In this document: in pieces, positions 33,481 to 42,732 of the stretch
How the letters are laid out: every line of letters starts with the position of its first letter
Numbering within the stretch: the first letter of the stretch is position 1
Assembly: GCA_021292165.1 (NCBI GenBank)
Contig: CM037878.1
Location: forward strand, 289,464,971-289,528,970
Reading direction: 5' to 3'
Length of the DNA: 64,000 nucleotides
From: Shinisaurus crocodilurus
Taxonomy: Eukaryota > Chordata > Lepidosauria > Squamata > Shinisauridae
Translations under genes and position numbers: made by a program
Notes under the pieces: generated by a model
What the model was told of the DNA's origin: nothing
Databases searched by the model: none
What the model saw: only the letters and a program-made list of their open reading frames with translations

Positions 33481-33590
33481 TGAATGTCCTCCATAATATC
33501 ATCTTAAGACATCTTAAGACCATGCAGACATCCTGACTGCAGCACTCAGTCAGCCACCCTACCCCACAGCCAACCTGCTTTTTGTAACAT

Positions 33591-35375
33591 CTCTGGAAGA
33601 CAGAAACAAAATTCAAAGTGATCTCTATAGGCTGAAGCGCTGGGCTGAAAACAGAATGAAATTTAATAGGGATAAATGCCAAGTGCTGCACCTAGGGCAT
33701 TGATGGCGAACCTTTTTGAGCCCGAGTGCCCAAACTGGCAACACAAAACCAACTTATTTATTTCAAAGTGCCAACACTGCAATTAAACCTGAATACCGAG
33801 GTTTTAGTTTTAGAAAAACAACTCATACAGTTGTCCGAACTAATTAACATCCTTTGTCTTAAAAGAAAAAAACAATAACAGAGCTTTCAATGATACACAA
33901 ACAGTTTTTTGTTGGGAAAAAAATCAACTCAAAAAAATATTATAGTACTACATTGTACGCATAGCCTGAAGGGAATTTATACAAACTTTTTAAATAATTA
34001 GGCACATGTATTTTTGGATAAGGGATTCTCAACTTGTAATATGATTATATGCCAGACTGAAATTGTATGGGGCAAGCTTTACCCCGGGTCCTTTCCCTGC
34101 TTCTACAGGTGTCAGATTAGTAAAAGTAAAAGTCAACCTGTACTAGGATGAGCAAGATAAACAAGAAAACTAAACGTGCTTAACACATTTTAAACACTTT
34201 ATGTCTTGGACTGCAAACACTGCATTAGGTAAAAGTTTGCACTGGGCATGCTTTTGCACAATTAATGTGATTTTTGCTATTGCATGCATGCTGATAATTT
34301 GTCAAACCTTGGCTCATACTCCGTTAGTTTGAGAGCAACACATGCAGCACTCAGGTCAACTGTTAGGGCTTTACATCCAAGCCATGCTCTGTGCATCATT
34401 CTTCAAAATCTTTTAAATGTGATAACAATGTAGAAAAGAATTCTGTAACAGGAATTCTAGAATAAAATCATTCTGTTCCACACTGTGAGAAAGAACAAGA
34501 TCATTAGTGTTTTGCAGAAGGGGACAGTCTTTTCACGATCTGGTGAGTGGTGACCAATGGCTCGAGTGCCCACAGAGAGGTCCCTGCGTGCCAGCTGTGG
34601 CACCCGTGCCATACGTTCGCCATCACTGACCTAGGGAAAGGAAACCAACTGCACGGTTACAGGATGGGGTATACTTGGCTCAACAATACTACAAGCGAGA
34701 AGGATCTTGGAATTGTTGTAGATCACAAGCTGAATAGGAGCCAGCAATGTGATGTGGCTGCAAAAAAGGCAAATGCTATTTTGGCTGCATTAATAGAAGT
34801 ATAGCTTCCAACTCGTGAGAAGTACTAGTTCCGCTCTACTCAGCACTGCTGGTTAGGCCTCATCTTGAGTACTGCGTCCAGTTCTGGGCATCACACTTTA
34901 AGAAGGATGCAGACAAACTGGAAAGGGTTCAGAGGAGGGCAACAAAGATGATCAGGGGACTGGAAAGAAAACCCTACGAGGAGAGACTGAAAGAACTGGG
35001 CATGTTTAGCCTTCAGAAGAGGAGACTGAGGGGAGATATGATCGCACTCTTCCAGTACTTGAAGGGTTCTCACACAGAGGAGGGCCAGGATCTCTTCTCA
35101 ATCATCCCAGTTTGCAGGACACGGAATAATGGGCTCAAGTTACAGGAAGCCAGATTCCGCCTGGGCATCAGGAAAGACTTCCTGACTGTTCGAGCAATTC
35201 GACAATAGAACCAATTATCTAGGGAGGTGGTGAGCTCTCCCACTCTGGAGGCATTCAAGGTGCAGCTGGACAGCCATCTGTCAGGGATGCTTTCATTTGG
35301 ATTCCTGCACTGAGCAGGGGGTTGGACTCGATGGCCTTATAGGCCCCTTCCAACTTTACTATTCTATGATTCTAT
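33591..35375 (+). mobile_element. CR1 LINE interrupted by a family B MITE
   Basis: Starts at CTGGAAGACAGAAACAAAAT and is cut at 33697 after CTGCACCTAGGG. It resumes at 34629 with the duplicated ACCTAGGG and continues through [39 protein letters not shown] to the CR1 3' end. Stops and small indels near 34790-34850 and 35206 show decay. Confidence 0.88.
33698..34628. mobile_element. Family B hAT MITE, 931 bp
   Basis: Ends CATTGATGGCGAACCT and TTCGCCATCACTG, with perfect duplication ACCTAGGG. Interior nearly identical to 24267-25189 apart from a few substitutions and short indels. Confidence 0.93.
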
Positions 35376-35829
35376 GATGAAGAGGTCTGGAGATCCCAAA
35401 CGCTTGCACATTTCTTTGTGATCTTTGAGTTGGCTTAATAAAAGTATTACACTATATGGATTTAATAACCAAGACTCTCATTTCTTTATTAAGCAAGATT
35501 TCTTTTCTCCAGTAGATTCCCCAGTCTGACACTCCCGCTAGGACTGGGAGGGACCCGGGTTCAAATCCCCATCCAGCTATGAAACTCACTGGGCAACTTT
35601 GGGCCCGTCACTGCGCCTCTCAGCCCAGCCTCACTTGTTTGTGGAGGGTGGGGTGAAACTTGTCAGCCACCCTGAGCTCCATGAAAGAAGGGTGGGATAT
35701 AAATTGATGATGATATGAATGTAGTTGACAACGGACCAGAAAAAAAAACCTAACCTGACCTTTTCCCCTGACTTTCATAGCAGCTCGATCTGCAGATGGA
35801 GATTTTTGCCGTATGGAGTTGAAACATCA
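35376..35829 (+). mobile_element. Sauria-type SINE (35525-35715) in unique DNA
   Basis: CTAGGACTGGGAGGGACCC, GGGTTCAAATCCCCATCCAG (a box B closer to the tRNA consensus than in the other copies), then AACTCACTGGGCAACTTTGG and GGTGGGATATAAATTGATG. The first quarter of the head is lost. Confidence 0.75.
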
Positions 35830-35907
35830 TGTATTTCATTTTATTTTTAATCCGCCCAATAGCAAACGTTCTCCGGGCAGATTACAAAAGCCCAAAATAA
35901 AAGATTT
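35830..35907 (-). mobile_element. L2-like LINE 3' scrap
   Basis: TTATTTTTAATCCGCCCAAT and TTCTCCGGGCAGATTACAAA, interrupted downstream by a family F MITE. Confidence 0.5.
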
Positions 35908-35909
35908 TA

Positions 35910-36120
35910 CAGTCATGCCTTGGATTGAGAGCATAATTCATTCCGGAAACGTGCTTGTAATCCAAAACGCTCTTATATCAAAACGAAATCCCCCCCAAAA
36001 AAAATTTGTACAGACGTCGCTTGTCTATCAAGTCAAATAAATAAATAAATAATATTTAAAAATTTGCTTGTCTTGCAAAATGCTTGCAAACCAAGTTACT
36101 TGTAATCCAAGGCATGGCTG
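35910..36120. mobile_element. Family F pogo/Tigger-like MITE, internally deleted
   Basis: CAGTCATGCCTTGGATTG and AATCCAAGGCATGGCTG between TA dinucleotides. About 40 bases shorter than the other two, missing the TACAGTACTTGTATTGC middle. Confidence 0.85.
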
Positions 36121-36125
36121 TATTA

Positions 36126-36604
36126 CACAATTATCAGCGTTTACTGTTTGCAGAGTAAGGTGTTGTGCAAAGCTACACAGCAGGCAGTGAAGAATAATGA
36201 TTGGTGACCTTAAAGCTAGCCTGTCTTACCTTTTAAAAGGGCTGATCTGTTTCCCCACCCCCGGTCCAGGCTTCCTTCTGCTTCCGTGCCTTAAACAGGA
36301 ACACACAGAAAAATCAATATAATGGAGGCGTTCCCTAGGATTGGGATAAGCTTCTCTGGCCTGGACCAAGAATAAGGTGGTGATCCTCACCCCACACCAC
36401 CAAATTTTCCACTTGCAGCTTCATTCTTTAAAATTTGCCCTCCCTCTCTTGGAGGCTGCTCCGAGGTGGGTCCTGCTTCAACAGCTTTGAAGCGGAGACA
36501 GGAGCAGAGTTCTCGCCTTTTTCTTGCCTGAAGTTTAAAATAAGATTCTTATAAAAGCACATTAGAGTTAATTATCTCATCACGGTTAATATAGCCAGCT
36601 TGAC

Positions 36605-36665
<61 letters not shown>

Positions 36666-36788
36666 CTCCCTTTGTCTGTCTCTTTCTCTTTCTGACTCAC
36701 AAATGTTCATTATTTCCCCGGCAAGAGTTTCTTAAATCTTGCATTTTGGAAAACTGGTTATTATTTGGCACTGGTAAGGCTCTCTTTG
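36126..36788. other. Unique stretch with a CT/CA microsatellite
   Basis: CT repeats pass into CA repeats at about 36607-36663. The rest is unassigned. Confidence 0.4.
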
Positions 36789-37300
36789 CTCCGTATATAT
36801 CAGGCTTCCCCCAACATGGTGCCTTCCAAATGTGTTGGGCTACGACTCCCACCAGCCATTGGCCATGCTGGCTGGGGACGATGGGAGTTTTAGCCCAGCG
36901 CACCTGGAAGGCCAAGCGCTGGGGTGTCGGTGTTTCTCAGCGGGCGTCTCCGCCTTCTGAACAAGTTTTCCGTACGGGCATTTTGCCAGTGGAAAATGTC
37001 TCCCCAGGCGAAGATGAGCAGTGCCGCTTACAGACTTCCAAAGAGCGAGCTGCCGTCTAAAGGCGCAAGAGCCAGACTGGCTTACTGTCTGGTCAGTTGG
37101 CAACCCTGTGCTCAAGGCAAACATGAAATATCCAATTAAGAAATCCTGTGGGCATTTACTTAGACAGTGTTCTCCAACCTTGGGTCCCCAGATGTTTTTG
37201 GCCTACAACTCCCAGCATGCCCCAGCCAGCGTAAGCTGGCTGGGGCATGCTGGGAGTTGTAGGCCAAAAACATCCGGGGACCCAAGGTTGGAGAACACTG
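36789..37300. repeat. Inverted duplication 1, left arm (with family C and A MITEs)
   Basis: 36789-37164 is the reverse complement of 38410-38767. I count about six substitutions and one 17-base indel over some 358 aligned bases, roughly 98% identity. The arm contains a complete family C foldback (about 36800-36916) and unique DNA. It adjoins a family A hairpin at 37165-37300 whose two flanks (TACTTAGA, GTCTCTAG) do not match. Confidence 0.93.
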
Positions 37301-38274
37301 GTCTCTAGACTATTATTTTCAACACTGAATGGCAGCATCTCTTCATGGCCTCAGGCAGGGAGACTTCCCCACCAGCTGCTGCCTGATCCTTTTAGCTGGA
37401 GATGCCCGAGCAGCTTTCTCCAGCCTTCCAGGTGTGTTGGACCACAACTCACATCAACCCCCCCCCCAGCCAGCCTGCTGCTGAGGATGATGGCAGTTGT
37501 AGTCCGACCCGGCGCCCTCCAAATGCGTCGGAGAAGGCAGCGATAGCGGTTGGACCATCTCTGCGCGGGGCACGTGCTTCTCCCACGGAGCTATTAGGCC
37601 TTCCTACACGCACACGTTCCCCCCCCCCCCCGGACCTCTCCTCAGCGCATCAGGCTGGGGGGGGGAATGGCCTCTGCGGGGGCCGTTCTGCGCTGGGTTT
37701 TTAAATAGCTAAGGCACCAAAATGGATCTCATTACACACCTTCGTAGCTGCAGCCAACGATCAATATTATTCTCTTCCGAGGAGCTGCGCGGCCCCAAAG
37801 ATTCGGATATTTATTTCCCCTGAAGAGTGCCTGAAAGCCCTCAGCAGAGAAGTCTGGCCAAATCTAGCCCTAATTTTCAGGCAAAATTGTTCTGCAAAGC
37901 TGGTAATTGAAAATGCAATTTTAAAAAAGATAATTTTTGAGGCTTCGGGTGACACTTCAAATGCCCAGAGTGCCGTCTGGCTGGGAAAGAACAGAGCGCG
38001 CGCACATACCCGACTCTTGGGCTCCAGCAGCAGCAAGCTGGACTGTCCGTCCGCCCCGCCCCCAGAAAGCTAGCCGTGCAGGTAGCCATCTCTGTTTGTC
38101 CTCTGCATCTGAGAAATCAGTGCTACGCTGCTTCTGAATTCGGGGGTTCTATTCTCAGTTATCACAGCCCATAGTCTGCCCTGGGGATAACAGGCGTAGG
38201 CCATTAGGGCACAAGCCTATCACGTCTACTCAGAAGCACGTCCCACTGCGTGCAATAGGGCTTACTCCTTAGTA
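37301..38274. other. Spacer of inverted duplication 1, mainly unique
   Basis: A family C element lies at about 37409-37530. The rest (37545-38200) is single-copy here, with AT-rich blocks (CTGGTAATTGAAAATGCAAT, 37898) that could be conserved regulatory sequence. Confidence 0.45.
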
Positions 38275-38767
38275 CAGTGTTCTCCAACCTTGGGTCCCCA
38301 GATGTTTTTGGCCTACAACTCCCAGCATGCCCCAGCCAGCATAGCTGGCTGGGGCATGCTGGGAGTTGTAGGCCAAAAACATCCGGGGACCCAAGGTTGG
38401 AGAACACTGCCTAAGTAAATGCCCACAGGATTTCTTAATTGGATATTTCATGTTTGCCTTAAGCACAGGGTTGCCAACTGACCAGACAGTAAGCCTTTAG
38501 ACGGCAGCTCGCTCTTTGGAAGTCTGTAAGCGGCACTGCGCATCTTCGCCTGGGGAGACATTTTCCACTGGCAAAATGCCCGTACGGAAAACTTGTTCAG
38601 AAGGCGGAGACGCCCGCTGAGAAACACCGACACCCCAGCGCTTGGCCTTCCAGGTGCGTTGGGCTACAACTCCCATCATCCCCAGCCAGCATGGCCAATG
38701 GCTGGTGGGAGTCGTAGCCCAACACATTTGGAAGGCACCATGTTGGGGGAAGCCTGATATATACGGA
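38275..38767. repeat. Inverted duplication 1, right arm
   Basis: A family A hairpin (38275-38409) with near-perfect target duplication CCTTAGTA / CCTAAGTA is followed by the inverted copy of 36789-37164. The intact duplication here and the mismatched flanks at the left copy suggest this is the original locus. Confidence 0.93.
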
Positions 38768-38909
38768 GTTGTAGGCCAAAAACATCCGGGGACCCAAGGT
38801 TGGAGAACACTGGACTAGATAGTGTGAGAACTACTGCTGGGGCATGGCTGGGGCATGCTGGGAGTTGTAGGCCAAAAACATTGGGGACCCAAGGTTGGAG
38901 AACACTGGT
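38768..38909. mobile_element. Two family A right halves in series
   Basis: 38768-38816 reads TTGTAGGCCAAAAACATCCG to GAGAACACTG and abuts the arm at the shared GGAG. 38838-38909 is a second right half with ACATTGGGGACCC. Neither has a left arm. Confidence 0.8.
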
Positions 38910-38947
38910 CTAGACGAGCTGACAGAACTGCCTGGCTCTGTGGTTGC

Positions 38948-39172
38948 TGTCTTATTTATTGTTACATTTATATCCTGCCGTTTTCTTCCAAGGAACCCAT
39001 GGTCTTCCTCTTCCTCCTCCGTTTTGTCCTCACAGCAACCCTGCGAGGTAGGTTAGGCTGAGAGCCGGTGACTGGCCCAAAGTCACCCAGTGTGAGCCGA
39101 ATGGCCGAGTGGAGGCTTGAACCTGGACCTCTCAAGTTCCATTCCAGCACTCTAACCACTATGCACGACATT
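38948..39172 (-). mobile_element. Sauria-type tRNA-derived SINE
   Basis: ATTTATATCCTGCCGTTTTC, CCAAGGAACCCATGGTCTTC, CCTCACAGCAACCCTGCGAG and CACTCTAACCACTATGC give the reverse order of the 6902 copy. Confidence 0.85.
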
Positions 39173-39245
39173 GCCTTAGGATAACCTTCCTAAGATAAAC
39201 CAACCCAAGATGATCTGTGCTAGGCAAGCTCTACGTATATATTTT

Positions 39246-39624
39246 GACCCAGTTCGCACGACCATGGCAAAGCTAGCAATCCATGGGGGCCTGTAATGTT
39301 GACCCCCCCACACACACACGTGCCGGTTGGACTTCCCTAATTGCCCTTGCTGGGGCGGCTTGAAGCAGTGTTGTCCGAACCAGGGCGAAATGGCTGGTCC
39401 GGGAGGTCAGGAGCCCTCAAATAACCGACGGGCTGTTGTTCGGTTACTTGAGGGTTGCTGCCCACCCCCCCCACCCCCAAACAAGCTCTGCCGCCCGGGT
39501 TCAGATGACATGGCAAGCCGTGCCAGCGAGGGTAGTTAGGGGAATCCAGCCGGCACGCATGCGCGGTGGGGGAAATTAAGCCATGGCGGCTTATTTTCCT
39601 CGCTACGATCGTGCGAACCGGCCC
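39246..39624. mobile_element. Family E-related foldback element
   Basis: CAGTTCGCACGACCATGGC mirrors CTACGATCGTGCGAACCGG. Inside, CTCAAATAACCGAC / GTTCGGTTACTTGAG forms a second stem and GGGTTCAGATGACATGGCAA a third terminus-like block. Confidence 0.6.
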
Positions 39625-39996
39625 TTTGAGATGGGCATCCATCAGGATTGCTGTCCTTTTTTCAGTAACCGAGCTCGACACGTGACTTCCGAGTTTGCTC
39701 CTCCGAGGCCGGCCGCCGGCCGGAGCAGCTGATGAAGGGCTCTCTGAGCCTTTCTGATGAGTGTCTTTGCGGAACTGTGACCACGAAATAGCGTGTGTCG
39801 CCGCCGTCCCCTTCGAGAAGAGAACTGCTGGCTTTGCAAGGGCTGCGACGGCTCCGCTTCTGCTGTGCACGTGTGACCTGACTCTGGGGAAGGAGCCCTC
39901 CACATCCGTCAGGGCCCGTCCTTCCTCCTCCTCGTCCTCGTCCTCGTCCTCCACATGGCCCTCAAATCTCCCTAAACAAGCAAACCTGTCTTGGCC

Positions 39997-40201
39997 GAGC
40001 TTCTTCCGGTGACAAGCGTCTGTTTCCGTAGAAAGAGCGACGGAAACTTTTGCCAAGTTTCGGACATGGTGACTTAAATAGAAAGTTTCGGTCGTCCGTC
40101 CCTTTTTTTAAAAAGGGAAACCTACAGAACCGTCTCATGGGTGGGATTCTTCCAGGCCCCCTTCCTGAAACCTCATTGAAAATTGTCTATGCCGGCAGGG
40201 G
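39997..40201. repeat. Inverted duplication 2, left arm
   Basis: Reverse complement of 41024-41226, with two substitutions and a one-base T-run difference in about 204 bases. Unique apart from its partner. Confidence 0.93.
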
Positions 40202-41023
40202 GAGGATTGGAATTGCGCGGTTCCCAAGAAGGCTGGGCAAGGCTGGCCTAGGGCAGCCTTCCCCAACCTGGGGGAAAGGGGGTGTGGCCAGGGAAAGGGG
40301 GTGTGGCATTCTGGGGACCCCGGGAAGGCCGGGTTTGGTCCCCCGGCCTGAGGTCCTGCACCCCGGATTAATTGGGGATGTGCACCTTGGCCCTTTGCAT
40401 AAGAACTTAAGAAGAGCCCTGCTGGGTCAGACCAAGGTCCTTCTAGTCCAGTCCAGCATTCTGTTCACACGGTGGCCAAAGAGGTGCCCGAGGGAAACCC
40501 ACGAGCAGGACGTGAGTGCAACAGCACCCTCCCGCCCATGCTCCCCAGCAATTGGTGTACCTAGGCATACTGCTTCTGAGGCTGGAGGGAGCATAGAGCC
40601 ATCAGGACTAGTAGCCATTGATAGCTTTCTCCTCCAGGAATGTCTCCAATCCCCCTTTAAAGCCCTCCAACTTGGCGGGGCCTCCCTACAGCACGCCCAT
40701 CACTACGTTCACACCCTCGGAGCGGTGAAACCCGTCTCTTCCTGCCAGATCTGTGAACTTCGCTGACCGGGAGGAATTATTCACCGCCCTGCTCAGATTC
40801 CACTGGGCGGGCTGCTGGAGATGCAGCCGCCTGCGATCGTTAATTCTGCCTTACCAGAGAGCTTTGTCACCGAGGACGGAACGCGCGGTTCCTTCTCGGC
40901 GGGCCCAGCTGTGCTTTTTGCAACCGAGCAGCTTGCCTGACGTGGCAAAAGGACGGTGCCCAAATTGTCTCTGCCGGCATAGACAATTTCCCCTGTCTAT
41001 GCCGGCAGGGGAATTTGTCTATC
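40202..41023. other. Spacer of inverted duplication 2, with a CR1-like 3' segment
   Basis: 40397-40745 is a reverse-strand CR1-like 3' block (AGAGCCCTGCTGGGTCAGAC, CCCCAGCAATTGGTGTACC, CCCCCTTTAAAGCCCTCC). 40968-41023 holds extra copies of the arm-end motif CTGCCGGCATAGACAA in alternating orientation. Confidence 0.7.
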
Positions 41024-41226
41024 CCCTGCCGGCATAGACAATTTTCAATGAGGTTTCAGGAAGGGGGCCTGGAAGAATCCCACCCATGAGACGGTTCTGT
41101 AGGTTTCCCTTTTTAAAAAAGGGATGGACGACCGAAAGTTTCTATTTAAGTCACCATGTCCGAAACTTGGCAAAAGTTTCCGTCGCTCTTTCTACGGAAA
41201 CAGACGCTTGTCACCGGAAGAAGCTC
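41024..41226. repeat. Inverted duplication 2, right arm
   Basis: Partner of 39997-40201. Starts CCCTGCCGGCATAGACAATT and ends GGAAGAAGCTC. Confidence 0.93.
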
Positions 41227-42033
41227 CTGCTTTGGGGGTCAAGAGAGCTGCCGCAGGGCTCTCCTGAGACGGGAGCGCTGGAGGGGGGCCCCTTAAACTC
41301 CCCCCCCCGATGCTGCCTTCCCAGTTAGAACGGCCTACCCCACAAAGGTGCTATTTGCCTCCCAAAGCAAAATATACAAGCTCCAGTCTTTCCTGACCGG
41401 GGGGGTGGGGGGGTGGGAGGGCGGAGAGACCCACAGCAAGCACAACACAGCTCGAGCGGCGCACAGTCTCTGAAATAATAAACTGGAGAGACTATATTGA
41501 GACGAGGACGGATTTTTGTGGTGCGGTAGTCAAGGGGAACGGGGGGGGTGCGTGTATCTGAAGCGGCTGCTCCAAACTGACCTACTTTCCCTGCGGGGCA
41601 GGCCTGATGATGAGTCTGCGCTTTTGTCTTCCGCAGATGACTAGCCGATCTCCAGCTGTTCGCCGTCCCTGCAAAAATTGTGGTGCCAACCCTGCAAGTT
41701 GCCAGAACCCTGGTCATGTGGGGTGATGGGGGGGGGGGCAGGAGAGGATTGGAGGGGTGCTTCGCCGCTCCTCCCCCCCCCCCCCCGGCCCGTGGGAAAC
41801 AAATCTGCATAAAGGATTTGTTTAAATTTCACGGGAGGCCAAGCCAGCCAATTAATGTCTCATCCAAATCATCTCCAAGAAAATAAATGGTTCAACTAGT
41901 TTGCACCACCGTGACCTAGGTCGTCCCGAAATCAGTAGCTGCTCTTCCATTGGCATCCATGTGCAATCTCCCCGGCTTCTTTCTCTTTCCCCCCATGGAG
42001 GAAAATTGCTCCCGCCACCATGCAATTAATCAA
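41227..42033. other. Unique stretch with several G and C homopolymers
   Basis: G/C runs near 41400, 41540, 41728 and 41775. No exon recognised. Confidence 0.4.
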
Positions 42034-42266
42034 TTACTTATATTTATATCCCGCCGTTTTTCCTGCAAGGAACCCAAGCCAGCTGACGTAAGCCTCCTCC
42101 TCCTCCTCTCCATTTTATCCTCACAACAACCCTGTGAGGTAGGTTAGGTTGAGAGTCAGCGACTGGCCCAAAGTCACCCAGTGAGCTTCGTGGCCGAGCG
42201 GGGACTAGAACCCGGATCTCCTGAGTCCCGGTCCGACCCTCGAACCACTACGCCACACTGGCTCAA
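42034..42266 (-). mobile_element. Sauria-type tRNA-derived SINE
   Basis: ATATTTATATCCCGCCGTTT, CCTGCAAGGAACCCAAGCC, GGACTAGAACCCGGATCTCC and CACTACGCCACACTGGCTC. Full length. Confidence 0.87.
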
Positions 42267-42580
42267 TTAAACGCAGACGAAAAGCTTGGGGTGGGGCGGG
42301 GCTGCTCCAGCATGTGGGGGGGGGGTTAGGGTTAACCCTTCCTTCCCGTGCTGCAACCCACCCACCCCTTTGAAAATTGCCCCGGCAGGGCAATTGAGCA
42401 GTCTTCCATCAGCATCAATGGATAACTTGGGGCTCGAGAGAGAGAGAGCAGAAGATCTCTTCCCCCTGGGGAATGGATTCGGGGCTGGGCCTAGCAGTGC
42501 CCCCACGGACCGGGCCGGCAACACAGCAGCATCTCCCCAGGGGTGCTGGATCATTGAGCAAGTGCCATTCAAACCCACCC
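42267..42580. other. Unique stretch
   Basis: Contains a G run near 42317 and a short GA run near 42438. Nothing assigned. Confidence 0.4.
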
Positions 42581-42732
42581 CATAGATTCGTAGATCATCG
42601 AGTTGGAAGGGGCCTAACAAGGCCCTCGAGTCCAACCCGCTGCTCAGTGCAGGAAACTAGAGGAGGGGGGTCTCCCATCCAAGTAAGAACCAGGCCCGAC
42701 CCTGCTTAGCTTTCCACACTCAGCCACAGGCC
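42581..42732 (-). mobile_element. 5S rRNA-derived SINE with CR1 tail, reverse
   Basis: Begins with the CR1 tail (GAGTTGGAAGGGGCCTAACA) and ends with GGTCTCCCATCCAAGTAAGA and CCCTGCTTAGCTTTCCACAC, the complement of the 5S boxes C and A. The 5' end is truncated by about 20 bases. Confidence 0.85.

Noticed and set aside
39337..40056. 239-codon open frame on the reverse strand
   Set aside because: It crosses a foldback element and one arm of an inverted duplication, has no recognisable domain, and its start recurs in the other arm. An accidental frame in GC-rich DNA is more likely.
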